Origin: an uncultured Muribaculaceae bacterium | Lineage (GTDB): Bacteria > Bacteroidota > Bacteroidia > Bacteroidales > Muribaculaceae | Reading direction: 5' to 3' | NCBI GenBank assembly: GCA_910579035.1 | Contig: CAJTSR010000019.1 | Span: 1-57,810 of the forward strand | DNA length: 57,810 nucleotides | Translations under genes and position numbers: made by a program | Notes under the pieces: generated by a model | Database searches by the model: none | What the model saw: the letters and a program-made list of their open reading frames with translations, nothing else | What the model was told of the DNA's origin: nothing | Shown: in pieces, positions 1 to 7,470 of the stretch | How positions within the stretch are numbered: position 1 is the stretch's first letter | How the letters are laid out: each line of letters starts with the position of its first letter

Positions 1-55
1 AATCGTCAATACGTTCATATTGTCTAATGTTTTTATAATGAACGTTTTGGCGATT
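1..55. repeat. imperfect 18-bp inverted repeat
   Basis: Bases 1-18 and the reverse complement of bases 38-55 agree at 16 of 18 positions, around a 19-bp AT-rich spacer (19-37). It could fold as a cruciform or a transcript hairpin, or could be the trace of a mobile-element end. Because it starts at base 1 its true extent is unknown, and no function can be assigned. Confidence 0.5.
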
Positions 56-234
56 CATTTGTATTTGACAATTCGTTATATTAACTTAAGTTTCAACTAC
101 TTCTGTAATTTTTACCGAATCATTGTTATAGTCAAGCACATATAATGCTATTCTTCTGTATATCAGATATGAAATTTTAGATAGAAGCTATATTTATTTA
201 TATCCTGCTTTGATAGACGTGTTTTGGGCTTGAC

Positions 235-266
235 TTTGGACTAATTTTGCAGTGTAAATAATTTTG
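235..266 (+). promoter_or_regulatory. consensus Bacteroides sigma-ABfr-type promoter for candidate small RNA
   Basis: TTTG at 235-238 and TAATTTTG at 259-266 are separated by exactly 20 bp, a full match to the Bacteroides housekeeping promoter (TTTG, 19-21 bp, TAnnTTTG). Transcription would start near base 270. No protein gene lies downstream on this strand before the hairpin at 355-386, so the promoter appears to serve a short transcript. A second TAATTTTG at 242-249 lacks a well-spaced -33 element. Confidence 0.55.
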
Positions 267-269
267 GTC

Positions 270-390
270 TAAGATTCAAGGTTAACAAAACAAAGAACGA
301 GCAAGATTCAATAAGGATTTAAATGGTTTTAGGTATTTAGTGTTAGAACTAAAAAATAATGGCGAGCCGTGAGGTTCGCCATTATTTTAT
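270..390 (+). ncRNA. candidate small RNA, about 120 nt
   Basis: The interval between the consensus promoter (235-266) and the hairpin at 355-386 would give a transcript of roughly 120 nt. It has no credible reading frame; the only ATG, at 323, opens a four-codon peptide. It carries two copies of AAGATTCAA (271-279 and 303-311), a possible weak hairpin (327-332 with 349-354), and a 14-bp terminal hairpin with a GTGA tetraloop followed by ATTATTTTATT. This is inferred from promoter and terminator geometry alone; I recognise no known RNA family. Confidence 0.4.
351..386 (-). terminator. intrinsic terminator of the glycan operon
   Basis: An 11-bp perfect stem (355-365 with 376-386) is extended by three further pairs around a GTGA loop. 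On the minus strand it is followed by ATTATTTTTT-like sequence, fitting termination after the gene that stops at 412. The other face also has a T-rich flank, so it probably ends the plus-strand transcript too. Confidence 0.75.
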
Positions 391-411
391 TGTGCTGTTT
401 GGCCTGTGCTG

Positions 412-1254
412 TCAAGCTCCGTCCAAATCTTCGGCTTTCACTCTTGGGAAGGCGTCGATGAAGCTTTCCGGGGTCGCATTCGTTATCGATACTCCATAGC
501 GTAGCGCGTATTCCTGAATATGGTGGTAGCTGCGGAAGGCCACAGCGAAGCTCTCTACGATGCTGTGGAGTGGATAGCCCTTGTATTCGTGGAGTATGCG
601 CTCTTTTTCTTTGTTGTCTTCGGTGTAGAAGTGCGGCTGTATGGATACAACCTCGTTGTTGTCGGTCACCGACAAGGTTTTCATCCACGAATGGTCGGCT
701 CCGGTTATGACAATGTTTTTGAATCCGGCGCTGATGGCGAGCATAATGGCCGGTATGAGCACGTTGCGAGGCCGAGGCATCGCCAGTCCGAGGCGGTATG
801 CCATATGGGAGAACCATCGGAATCCTTCTGCGCCCACGGCGTTGAACCCTTCAACGCGTATATTGCTTCCGCTAAGCAGCCGGCGGGTGTTCGAGAGTTC
901 CCGTGTCGGTACGTAGAGAGTCATTGTCCAGTCGATGTCCGATAGCGATTTCCATAGTTTTGCCACGTTGACGTCCTCTTTGGCTTTGAAAAAGTGAGGG
1001 TCGGCCAAAACGTAATATCGCGGTTTCAGCTCTCTGAACACCGGCGCGTTTGCCGCGAAATTTACAGCCATGGTCGGATAGCGACTGAGTAGTTCGGGGC
1101 TGTCGGCAATTGTGCGGTTGAGCGAAGGGCCGTTGCCCATTATCACTATCCTTTCGGTCTTGTCGACCCGGCTGATGCTTGGGCGGCGCGAATATAGCGC
1201 TATTTTTACCGCGCTTTTTATGGTCTGAAATGCTTTGTCTAAAAATGCGGACAT
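412..1254 (-). CDS. GT42/DUF115-like glycan-modifying protein
   Basis: This 280-residue protein has GNGPSL at residues 40-45, the N-terminal nucleotide-binding signature shared by GT42 (CstII-type) sialyltransferases and the MptE-like DUF115 family. VLADPHFF lies near residue 85 and ITGADHSW near 183-190, the latter resembling the AxxxGxxxIxLxGxD strand of those families. I see no signal peptide or membrane segment, so it is probably cytoplasmic. It is the last gene of a four-gene glycan cassette, 4 bp after the epimerase-like gene, and is followed by a terminator. A glycosyl or sugar-phosphate transfer in surface glycan synthesis is the likely role; donor and acceptor cannot be read from sequence. 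Confidence 0.65.
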   Translation of the reverse strand: MSAFLDKAFQTIKSAVKIALYSRRPSISRVDKTERIVIMGNGPSLNRTIADSPELLSRYPTMAVNFAANAPVFRELKPRYYVLADPHFFKAKEDVNVAKLWKSLSDIDWTMTLYVPTRELSNTRRLLSGSNIRVEGFNAVGAEGFRWFSHMAYRLGLAMPRPRNVLIPAIMLAISAGFKNIVITGADHSWMKTLSVTDNNEVVSIQPHFYTEDNKEKERILHEYKGYPLHSIVESFAVAFRSYHHIQEYALRYGVSITNATPESFIDAFPRVKAEDLDGA

Positions 1255-1258
1255 ACGG

Positions 1259-1954
1259 TTAGAGGCTGTTTTCGTCGTATACGTGCGTGCGCAGATATTC
1301 CGTTGTCGGGGTAGGGCGGTAGTCGATTGTCCGGCATAGCCGCGAGCAGTCGAAAGTTCGCGAGGTGGTGTACGTGCTGTACCGTTTTTTCCCGTATATC
1401 AGTCGTCCGAGCCACAGTTGTCCTTTTGTGCTCAGCGTGGATATGCGCTTGTTGTTCATCCTGAAAGCTATGGCTTCTGCAAGGTCGTGCAGCGTCGGGT
1501 TCTCGCCGTCGCAGATGTTGTATACGCCCTCGGCAGTGGGCATTTCCGCAAGGGCGGCTATGGCGGCTGCCACATCGGAGGCGTGCACGGTACTTACGCG
1601 GGCTTCGTTGCCTTTGAAGTGGAAGAAAGTGCCTCGGAATATGCTTTCGGCAAGTTCGCGCGGGAATCCTGTCATTGCAGTGCCGATTACGTTCGGGCAT
1701 CGAAGTATGACGGTGCGGCAATTCTCGCAGCCTGCGGCAAAAGCGTTCTCATGGCCTATCCATGCCGAGTCAGGGTTGGCAGGAGTATTCTCTGCGGCAA
1801 GGAGTAACTCTCCTGTGGTGTAGATGTCGGTTGAAGAAACCATTATGGCCACATCTGCCTCGCCCGCATTGTCCGTCAGAGTATGTGCGGAGGCGGCTTT
1901 TTTAATGTAGGGCCATAGAAATTCCCGACCCGGAGTGTGGACGTATATGTTCAT
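1259..1954 (-). CDS. degenerate SDR/NAD-epimerase-like protein
   Basis: The C-terminal two thirds look like an extended SDR (sugar epimerase/dehydratase): LRCPNVIGT, VHASDVAAAI and YNICDGENPTL match conserved strands. The N-terminal half is very short. The SSTDIY strand, normally around residue 110-120, is at residues 40-45; no GxxGxxG cofactor loop remains, and the catalytic YxxxK position reads W65-x3-E69. The frame is open from a good ATG that overlaps the upstream GT2 stop by 4 bp, so it is translated with the operon rather than being an obvious pseudogene. It probably binds or regulates rather than oxidises a sugar nucleotide, or is a decaying enzyme. At 231 residues it is well short of typical 310-340. 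Confidence 0.6.
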   Translation of the reverse strand: MNIYVHTPGREFLWPYIKKAASAHTLTDNAGEADVAIMVSSTDIYTTGELLLAAENTPANPDSAWIGHENAFAAGCENCRTVILRCPNVIGTAMTGFPRELAESIFRGTFFHFKGNEARVSTVHASDVAAAIAALAEMPTAEGVYNICDGENPTLHDLAEAIAFRMNNKRISTLSTKGQLWLGRLIYGKKRYSTYTTSRTFDCSRLCRTIDYRPTPTTEYLRTHVYDENSL

Positions 1955-2715
1955 TTCTGGCTAAAATGGTAATAGTATCGTAACAGCATGTTGAACCAGC
2001 TGGCCCGAAGGCCGTTGGTGCGCAATGCCTTCATCTTTTCAGGAACATTGACAGTAAGGCGGTTTTTCCAAGAGGCCGAGGCTCCGTCATTATCCATTGC
2101 CACAAGCACGCGGTCGAGCCGGCGCCATTGCGGTTGCGGGCTGCGCATGAACAGCCTTACAAAGTATTCAAAATCGGCGGATATGATATAGTCTTCGCGG
2201 TACGGCCCTATTTCGCGCATAAGGTCGGCGCGCACATATAATGTGGGGTGGGGCGGCGCGAAGCCGTGCTGCAGGGAATCCGGGCTGAATTTTTCCGAGG
2301 AATACCGTCGTGTGGAGTGTATGCGCCCTATGTCGGATTCAGGCGAGGCATATACTATGTCGGCGAATATGAAGCCGGTGTTTTTGTCGGAAAAGGCGTT
2401 GCAAATATCGGCCACGGCTTGGGAGTCGGCATAAAAATCTGTTCCGTGCAGGAGTCCTATCACGTCGCCTGTGCATGCTTCGATACCTTGGTTGATGGCG
2501 TTGTAGCAGCCGCGCGGTTTTCTGCGTATAACCCGGCTGCCGCGAGCCTCGGCCTCGGCGAGAATAGCTTCAGTTTCAGGTGTGTCGCTGCAGCCGTCCA
2601 CTATTATATGCTCGAGTTCCACTCCAGGCGGCAGTTTTTGGGCGTAGATACTGCTTATTGTCCTTGCAAGAAGCGGCCCGTCGTTGCGTGTTATCGTTAC
2701 AACACTTATCTTCAT
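1951..2715 (-). CDS. family 2 glycosyltransferase
   Basis: The 254-residue protein begins MKISVVTITRNDG, the usual GT2 GT-A start, followed by EHIIVDGCSD at about residue 36 and GCYNAINQGI at about 69. The acidic metal-binding region reads GLLHGTDFYAD, in place of the commoner NSDD in WcaA/WcaE-like enzymes, so the metal ligand is probably the single Asp of GTDF. It would transfer a sugar from a nucleotide donor to a growing surface glycan at the cytoplasmic face. It overlaps the genes on both sides by 4 bp (ATGA), showing translational coupling in the four-gene cassette. Confidence 0.88.
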   Translation of the reverse strand: MKISVVTITRNDGPLLARTISSIYAQKLPPGVELEHIIVDGCSDTPETEAILAEAEARGSRVIRRKPRGCYNAINQGIEACTGDVIGLLHGTDFYADSQAVADICNAFSDKNTGFIFADIVYASPESDIGRIHSTRRYSSEKFSPDSLQHGFAPPHPTLYVRADLMREIGPYREDYIISADFEYFVRLFMRSPQPQWRRLDRVLVAMDNDGASASWKNRLTVNVPEKMKALRTNGLRASWFNMLLRYYYHFSQK

Positions 2716-4115
2716 TTGGCGTCCCAGCCTCCGGGGTTATATCGGTTTAGAATGGCGAATGCGGTGCACAAGGCCACTGCCATCAGCAGGGCGTATGCCA
2801 CATACCATATCTTGAACGAACGGCGGCGCAGGCTGCCGCTGTTCCACGCCCATGCCGCCGCAGGCACGAGGGCGGGCAGCCACGGAAGGCAGTAGCGCGA
2901 TATCGTCCCGCCGGTCATAAATGCCGTGAGAACAGTGAGCAAAAGCCCGTAGCCGAACGACAGAGCCACTCCTCGTGGCGAACGGCGCCAGAGCGCGGCG
3001 GCATAGTAGAGCAGTATGCCGCCGAGGGCGTACCACGGGAACGATATGTGGGCGAACGCTGCCGATGGGCCGAATACTACGTCGCGACTGAATGCCCATG
3101 GGAGAGGGGTGAGAAACTGCAAGGCCAGCGAAACAGGAAGCTGGACGATGTGTCGCCACAGCGGTAGCTCGTTATAGTTGCCAAGCACGGAGTTGTACGA
3201 CTCCAGTCTTGGTTGTTCCGTGCCCATTTCCACCATCGGTGTGTGCGTGTCGGAAAACACTTCCGAGCGAAGCCCTATGTGCCGTGTTATAAAATAGAGC
3301 GCTGCAAAAACGGCCACGCAGGCTCCGAGTGCCGCTATGCGCCGTCGGTCCATTCCCGGGGCAAAAATCAGCAGCCCTAAGCACAGCAGCGGCAGAAGGT
3401 TTGGGCGCACAAGCGCCGCGACAAGCCCTCCTGCAAACACCAGAGCGATGTCGGCCCATGAGAACCGAGAGCGAAGCCCGGCGCAAGCATACACAGCAGA
3501 AGCCATTATGGCGCATATCAGGGCGTCTTTAATCAATATCACGCCGGTCGACAGGAAGTAGCATACCATCGCTGTCATAAGCATGGCGGCGGTGGCGGTG
3601 CGTTGCGGCTCCACGCCGGGAGTGAGGCGCACGGCGGCAGCGCCTGTGAGTACTATGGCTACAAGAATCAGCAACACGTTGAAACAAAGTTCGGAAGCTA
3701 TGTCGGCAGGCCCCGGCCATGCCAAAAGAGCCAGAAATGTGCCGTATCCGCGCCTGCTCATACCCACGCCCGAATCCTGCCCCGAAAGCACGGCCTGCAT
3801 CTGCCGCCATGCCGAGGCGGCATCGTCGTTGATTAGTACCGGGTCGTAGACAGTGCCGCCGCTATAGCTTGTGAAGTACCATACATTGGCGGCCAGGCCG
3901 ATAGCGAGGAGTGTCCATGCGCCTGTCAGTACGCAGTGTCCCCAAAACGACGGGGCCGACACACGGCGGTACAGCAGCGTGGCGAGGAAGCCGGCGCCGG
4001 CAAGTTTGAGCAGGGAGTGGACTACGGAAGCGCCGGGGAACACAAGCAACGCGGCGGCAGCGATGGCCAACGCCGCCGTGTAGCAGGCATATAAATTGGT
4101 ACTGGTGCTTTTCAC
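2712..4115 (-). CDS. multi-pass inner-membrane protein of glycan operon
   Basis: The 467-residue protein is almost wholly hydrophobic, with roughly ten to twelve membrane segments. A loop between residues 80 and 125 contains a DDAASAWRQMQ stretch, and a long extracytoplasmic loop lies near residues 285-330. The shape and the neighbourhood suit a GT-C type glycosyltransferase or a polysaccharide polymerase/ligase (EpsG/Wzy-like), but no diagnostic motif allows a choice. It is first in the operon and overlaps the GT2 gene by 4 bp. A -7 box (TAATTTTG) lies at 4121-4128, only a few bases before the start. Confidence 0.7.
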   Translation of the reverse strand: MKSTSTNLYACYTAALAIAAAALLVFPGASVVHSLLKLAGAGFLATLLYRRVSAPSFWGHCVLTGAWTLLAIGLAANVWYFTSYSGGTVYDPVLINDDAASAWRQMQAVLSGQDSGVGMSRRGYGTFLALLAWPGPADIASELCFNVLLILVAIVLTGAAAVRLTPGVEPQRTATAAMLMTAMVCYFLSTGVILIKDALICAIMASAVYACAGLRSRFSWADIALVFAGGLVAALVRPNLLPLLCLGLLIFAPGMDRRRIAALGACVAVFAALYFITRHIGLRSEVFSDTHTPMVEMGTEQPRLESYNSVLGNYNELPLWRHIVQLPVSLALQFLTPLPWAFSRDVVFGPSAAFAHISFPWYALGGILLYYAAALWRRSPRGVALSFGYGLLLTVLTAFMTGGTISRYCLPWLPALVPAAAWAWNSGSLRRRSFKIWYVAYALLMAVALCTAFAILNRYNPGGWDAK

Positions 4116-4120
4116 ATCTG

Positions 4121-4128
4121 CAAAATTA
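4121..4128 (-). promoter_or_regulatory. -7 box for the glycan operon
   Basis: TAATTTTG on the minus strand matches TAnnTTTG exactly and ends 5 bp before the ATG at 4115, implying a leader of only about 2 nt. I find no TTTG at 19-21 bp upstream, so the -33 element is weak or absent. Confidence 0.4.
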
Positions 4129-4171
4129 CAAAAAAGCGCCTATCTCTGCGGCTTATTAGAGCGAAAATTAA

Positions 4172-4179
4172 TAATTTTG
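4172..4179 (+). promoter_or_regulatory. -7 box for glsA-like gene
   Basis: TAATTTTG on the plus strand is an exact TAnnTTTG match and would start transcription near 4183, 13 nt before the ATG at 4196. It stands back to back with the minus-strand box at 4121-4128, so the 80-bp gap is a divergent promoter region. No good -33 element is seen. Confidence 0.45.
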
Positions 4180-4195
4180 CGGTTTAAAACCGAAG

Positions 4196-5035
4196 ATGAG
4201 CGTCGAAGGTCCCATATCGATAAATGTAGCGCAAGTCCTTGCCGACAGGCTCGGGCGCAAGGCGCGTTGGTTGCCGGGCTTTTTGGTGCGCGCTCTCGAA
4301 CGCCTCATATGCCAGCAGGAGATGAACGAGCTGCTGGCCGGCGCCTATCCCCGGCGCGGGGCGGCCTTCTGCGAGTATGTGCTTGAGCATCTTGGCGTGG
4401 AGCTTGAGGTGCGAGGAGCCGAGAATCTGCCGTCGTCAGGCCGCTGCATAGTGGCAGGCAACCATCCTCTCGGCGGCCTTGACGGCGTGAGCATGCTCGC
4501 GTGGCTGTCGAGGCAATATTCCGCTTCGGCGCGTTTCGTGGTCAACGACCTCCTGATGGCCGTCGACCCTCTCTCGGAGAGTTTTATCCCTATCAATAAG
4601 CACGGCTCGCAGAGCCGCGCGGCTTCAGCCACTCTCGACGATGCTTTGGCTGGCGACGACCCCGTGGTGATTTATCCCGCAGGACTCGTGTCGCGGCTTG
4701 GCAAGGGCGGCGTGGTGGCCGACCTCGAATGGCGCAAAATGTTTGTCAACAAGGCTGTTGAGAGCCATCGCGACATAGTGCCTGTGTTCTTCGACGGTTT
4801 TAATTCGCCCTCATTCTACCGTCTGGCGCGGCTGCGCAAACGCCTCGGTATCAAGTTCAACATAGAGATGGTGCTGCTCCCGCGCGAGATTTTCCGCGCA
4901 CGCGGCAAGCGCTTCGTTCTCACATGCGGCAAGCCCGTGCCGTGGCAGACGCTCGCAGGCGGCGCTTCCGCCACCGGCGAGGCTCGGCGCCTCCGCGAAA
5001 TAGTCTATTCCCTGAATCCTCAAAACAAGCTATGA
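4196..5035 (+). CDS. glsA: PlsC-like O-acyltransferase, glycine/ornithine lipid type
   Basis: The 279-residue protein belongs to the lysophosphatidate-acyltransferase superfamily. VAGNHPLGGLDG near residue 87 is the active-site block, with His and Asp separated by five residues rather than the classical four. VIYPAGLVSRLGKGG near residue 160 is the acceptor-binding block. Its partner directly downstream, overlapping by ATGA, is a GNAT-like N-acyltransferase. In Bacteroides the pair GlsB/GlsA makes glycine lipids: GlsB N-acylates glycine and GlsA adds a second acyl chain to the 3-hydroxy group. By analogy this is the O-acyltransferase, acting at the inner membrane. The family is clear; the exact amino-acid head group is inferred. 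Confidence 0.75.
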   Translation: MSVEGPISINVAQVLADRLGRKARWLPGFLVRALERLICQQEMNELLAGAYPRRGAAFCEYVLEHLGVELEVRGAENLPSSGRCIVAGNHPLGGLDGVSMLAWLSRQYSASARFVVNDLLMAVDPLSESFIPINKHGSQSRAASATLDDALAGDDPVVIYPAGLVSRLGKGGVVADLEWRKMFVNKAVESHRDIVPVFFDGFNSPSFYRLARLRKRLGIKFNIEMVLLPREIFRARGKRFVLTCGKPVPWQTLAGGASATGEARRLREIVYSLNPQNKL

Positions 5036-5964
5036 ATCAACCTATCATAGATCCTGTCGATACAGCCCTGCTCGAAGCCGAACTTACAGCAGAGCGCTTC
5101 CTCAGGCCGACAAACAAAGGTGGAAACCACCTGTATGTAGTGAATGCCCATAACGCCCCCAACGTGATGCGCGAGGTGGGACGACTGCGCGAAATAGCCT
5201 TCAGAAGTGCCGGAGGTGGCTCCGGCAAGGAGTGCGACATCGACCGCTACGACACTATGGAGGTGCCGTGCAGCCAGTTGATAGTGTGGGACCCGGATAG
5301 CAAGCTGATACTCGGCGGCTACCGATTTATATGCGGCCGCGACATAAGGCTCGACAGCGAAGGGCGTCCGGAGATAGCCACCAGCCATATGTTTGAGTTC
5401 TCGGAGAGGTTTATACGCGATTTCCTGCCGTACACCCTCGAGCTTGGCCGTTCCTTTGTTCGGCCCGAATATCAGTCGTCAAGAGCCGGCACAAAGGCCA
5501 TATACGCTCTCGACAACCTTTGGGACGGCCTCGGCTCGCTCACGGTTGTCAATCCCGAGATACGCTATCTCTTCGGAAAGGTGACCATGTACCCGAGCTA
5601 CACGGCGGTGTGCCGCGACATGATACTCTACTTCCTCCACAAGTATTTCCCCGACCCCGACCGTCTGGTGTGGCCGATAACGCCGCTGCGCACGTCGACG
5701 CCCCAAGCCGAGCTCGACGCCCTGTTCTGCGGCGGCGACTTCAAGAGCGATTTCCGCATACTCAACACCGAGGTGCGCCGCCACGGCAACAGCATTCCTC
5801 CGCTCGTGCACGCCTATATGGGGCTGTCGCCGACAATGAGGATGTTCGGCACGGCAGTGAACGACGAGTTCGGCGATGTCGAAGAGAGCGGCATATTCTT
5901 TGCCATCTCTGAGATATTTGAGGAGAAGAAACAACGGCATATCGACAGCTACCACCCGCAGTAG
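5032..5964 (+). CDS. glsB: GlsB/OlsB-like amino-acid N-acyltransferase
   Basis: The 310-residue protein carries the OlsB/GlsB (hemolysin-like) GNAT core: REVGRLREIAF near residue 43, LILGGYRFI near 90, and ELGRSFVRPEYQ near 137, a characteristic segment of this family. It would transfer a 3-hydroxyacyl group from acyl carrier protein to the amino group of glycine or ornithine, the first step of bacterial aminolipid synthesis. The ATG at 5032 overlaps the upstream stop as ATGA; an in-frame upstream ATG at 4924 lies within the previous gene and is not used here. Co-translation with the O-acyltransferase supports a two-step pathway. Confidence 0.78.
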   Translation: MNQPIIDPVDTALLEAELTAERFLRPTNKGGNHLYVVNAHNAPNVMREVGRLREIAFRSAGGGSGKECDIDRYDTMEVPCSQLIVWDPDSKLILGGYRFICGRDIRLDSEGRPEIATSHMFEFSERFIRDFLPYTLELGRSFVRPEYQSSRAGTKAIYALDNLWDGLGSLTVVNPEIRYLFGKVTMYPSYTAVCRDMILYFLHKYFPDPDRLVWPITPLRTSTPQAELDALFCGGDFKSDFRILNTEVRRHGNSIPPLVHAYMGLSPTMRMFGTAVNDEFGDVEESGIFFAISEIFEEKKQRHIDSYHPQ

Positions 5965-6027
5965 CCCGCGCCGTCAATCTAAGAAACAATCAACCATACG
6001 ATAATTCACAACATTTAGTTTAAAGCA

Positions 6028-7389
6028 ATGGAACTATCCCCGCTTACGGCAATTTCACCTGTCGACGGACGCTACCGTTCTAAGTGCGCCGTTCTTGCCG
6101 GATATTTTTCGGAGTATGCCACTATCCGCTATCGCGTGAAAGTGGAAATAGAGTATTTCATCGCTCTCAGCTCTGTGGGCCTGGCGCAGCTGCCGGCTCT
6201 TTCTTCAGAGCAGGAAGAAGCGCTCAGAAACATCTACGCCCCGGAAGTGTTCACCCCGGCAGAAGCTCAGAAGGTGAAAGATATAGAGGCTGTGACAAAC
6301 CACGATGTCAAAGCCGTGGAATACTATCTGAAAGAGCGGTTCGACGCGCTCGGCCTCGGCGACCGTAAGGAGTTCATACATTTCGGCCTTACATCGCAGG
6401 ATATCAATAATACCGCGTTCCCGATGATGCTGGCCGACGCCATAAACGACGTGGTGGTTCCCGAATTCAAGCAGCTTGTAGGAAAACTGTCCGCTCTTTC
6501 TGCAGAATACGCGCAGATACCCATGCTCGCCAAGACCCACGGACAGCCCGCTTCTCCCACCACACTCGGTAAAGAAGTGATGGTGTTTGCCTACCGCCTC
6601 GAGCGCCAGCTCGAAAGCCTTGCCTCAACGGCAATGACCGGCAAGTTCGGCGGCGCGACAGGCAACTTCAACGCACACCGTGCCGCCTTCCCGCAGGTCG
6701 ACTGGCGTGCTTTCGGTAAAGCGTTCCTTGCGGAGAAACTCGGCCTTCAGCGCGAGGAATACACCACCCAGATATCGAACTACGACCAGTTCGCAGCCGT
6801 GTTCGATGCTCTCAAGAGGCTTAACACCATTGTCGTGGACCTCGACCGCGACTTCTGGAGCTATATATCGATGAATTACTTCAAGCAGCGCATCAAGGCA
6901 GGCGAGGTAGGCTCCTCGGCGATGCCCCACAAGGTCAATCCCATCGACTTTGAAAATTCCGAGGGCAACCTCGGCGTGGCCAACGCCCTGCTCGAGCATC
7001 TTGCCGCCAAGCTGCCAGTGTCGCGCCTGCAACGCGACCTTACCGACTCCACCGTGCTCCGCAACATAGGCGTGCCTCTGGCCCATATGGTGATAGCCGT
7101 GGAATCAACGCTCAAAGGCCTTGGCAAACTTATACTCAACGAGGCGGCTATCAATGCCGATCTCGACGACTGCTGGAGCGTCGTTGCCGAAGGCATACAG
7201 ACCATACTGCGCCGCGAAGGCTACCCCAAGCCCTATGAGGCTCTTAAAGCTCTCACACGCACCAACTCCGTTGTCGACGAAGCCGCAATCTCAGCCTTTA
7301 TCGACACCCTCGAAGGCATCTCGGAGAGCGTCCGCGCCGAGCTCCACGCCCTCTCCCCTCGCACCTACGTCGGCTACACCGTAGAATAA
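6028..7389 (+). CDS. purB: adenylosuccinate lyase
   Basis: This 453-residue enzyme matches the E. coli-type PurB in length and in its start (LSPLTAISPVDGRY). The fumarase/aspartase superfamily signature SSAMPHKVNPIDFENSEGN is near residue 295 and holds the flexible active-site loop. THGQPASPTTLGKE near residue 170 and FGLTSQDINNTA near 117 are the other two conserved active-site regions. It catalyses two beta-eliminations in purine synthesis: SAICAR to AICAR, and adenylosuccinate to AMP, each releasing fumarate. It follows the acyltransferase pair by 63 bp and ends before a strong bidirectional hairpin, so it is probably transcribed with them or alone. Confidence 0.97.
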   Translation: MELSPLTAISPVDGRYRSKCAVLAGYFSEYATIRYRVKVEIEYFIALSSVGLAQLPALSSEQEEALRNIYAPEVFTPAEAQKVKDIEAVTNHDVKAVEYYLKERFDALGLGDRKEFIHFGLTSQDINNTAFPMMLADAINDVVVPEFKQLVGKLSALSAEYAQIPMLAKTHGQPASPTTLGKEVMVFAYRLERQLESLASTAMTGKFGGATGNFNAHRAAFPQVDWRAFGKAFLAEKLGLQREEYTTQISNYDQFAAVFDALKRLNTIVVDLDRDFWSYISMNYFKQRIKAGEVGSSAMPHKVNPIDFENSEGNLGVANALLEHLAAKLPVSRLQRDLTDSTVLRNIGVPLAHMVIAVESTLKGLGKLILNEAAINADLDDCWSVVAEGIQTILRREGYPKPYEALKALTRTNSVVDEAAISAFIDTLEGISESVRAELHALSPRTYVGYTVE

Positions 7390-7401
7390 CGCCCGTCCTC
7401 A

Positions 7402-7455
7402 CATACAAATAGCAGGCGCGCCTCCTGATACGGGGGCGCGCCTGCTATTTGTATG
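7402..7455. terminator. bidirectional terminator between purB and the OmpH-like gene
   Basis: Bases 7402-7422 and 7435-7455 form a perfect 21-bp stem, GC-rich at its tip and AT-rich at its base; three more pairs can close a six-base loop. It lies between two convergent genes and has AAATAG/CTATTT arms, so it can end transcription from both sides. Confidence 0.85.
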
Positions 7456-7470
7456 TTATGGTTCGGTTGC

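Larger units (their letters stand above)
1..411. other. AT-rich gene-free stretch at left edge
   Basis: No open reading frame here looks like a protein gene. The stretch is much richer in A and T than the genes to its right. It holds an imperfect inverted repeat at 1-55, a consensus Bacteroides-type promoter at 235-266 and a strong hairpin at 355-386. Between 56 and about 234 I see no further structure. The left edge is the window boundary, so the inverted repeat may continue outside. Confidence 0.6.
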
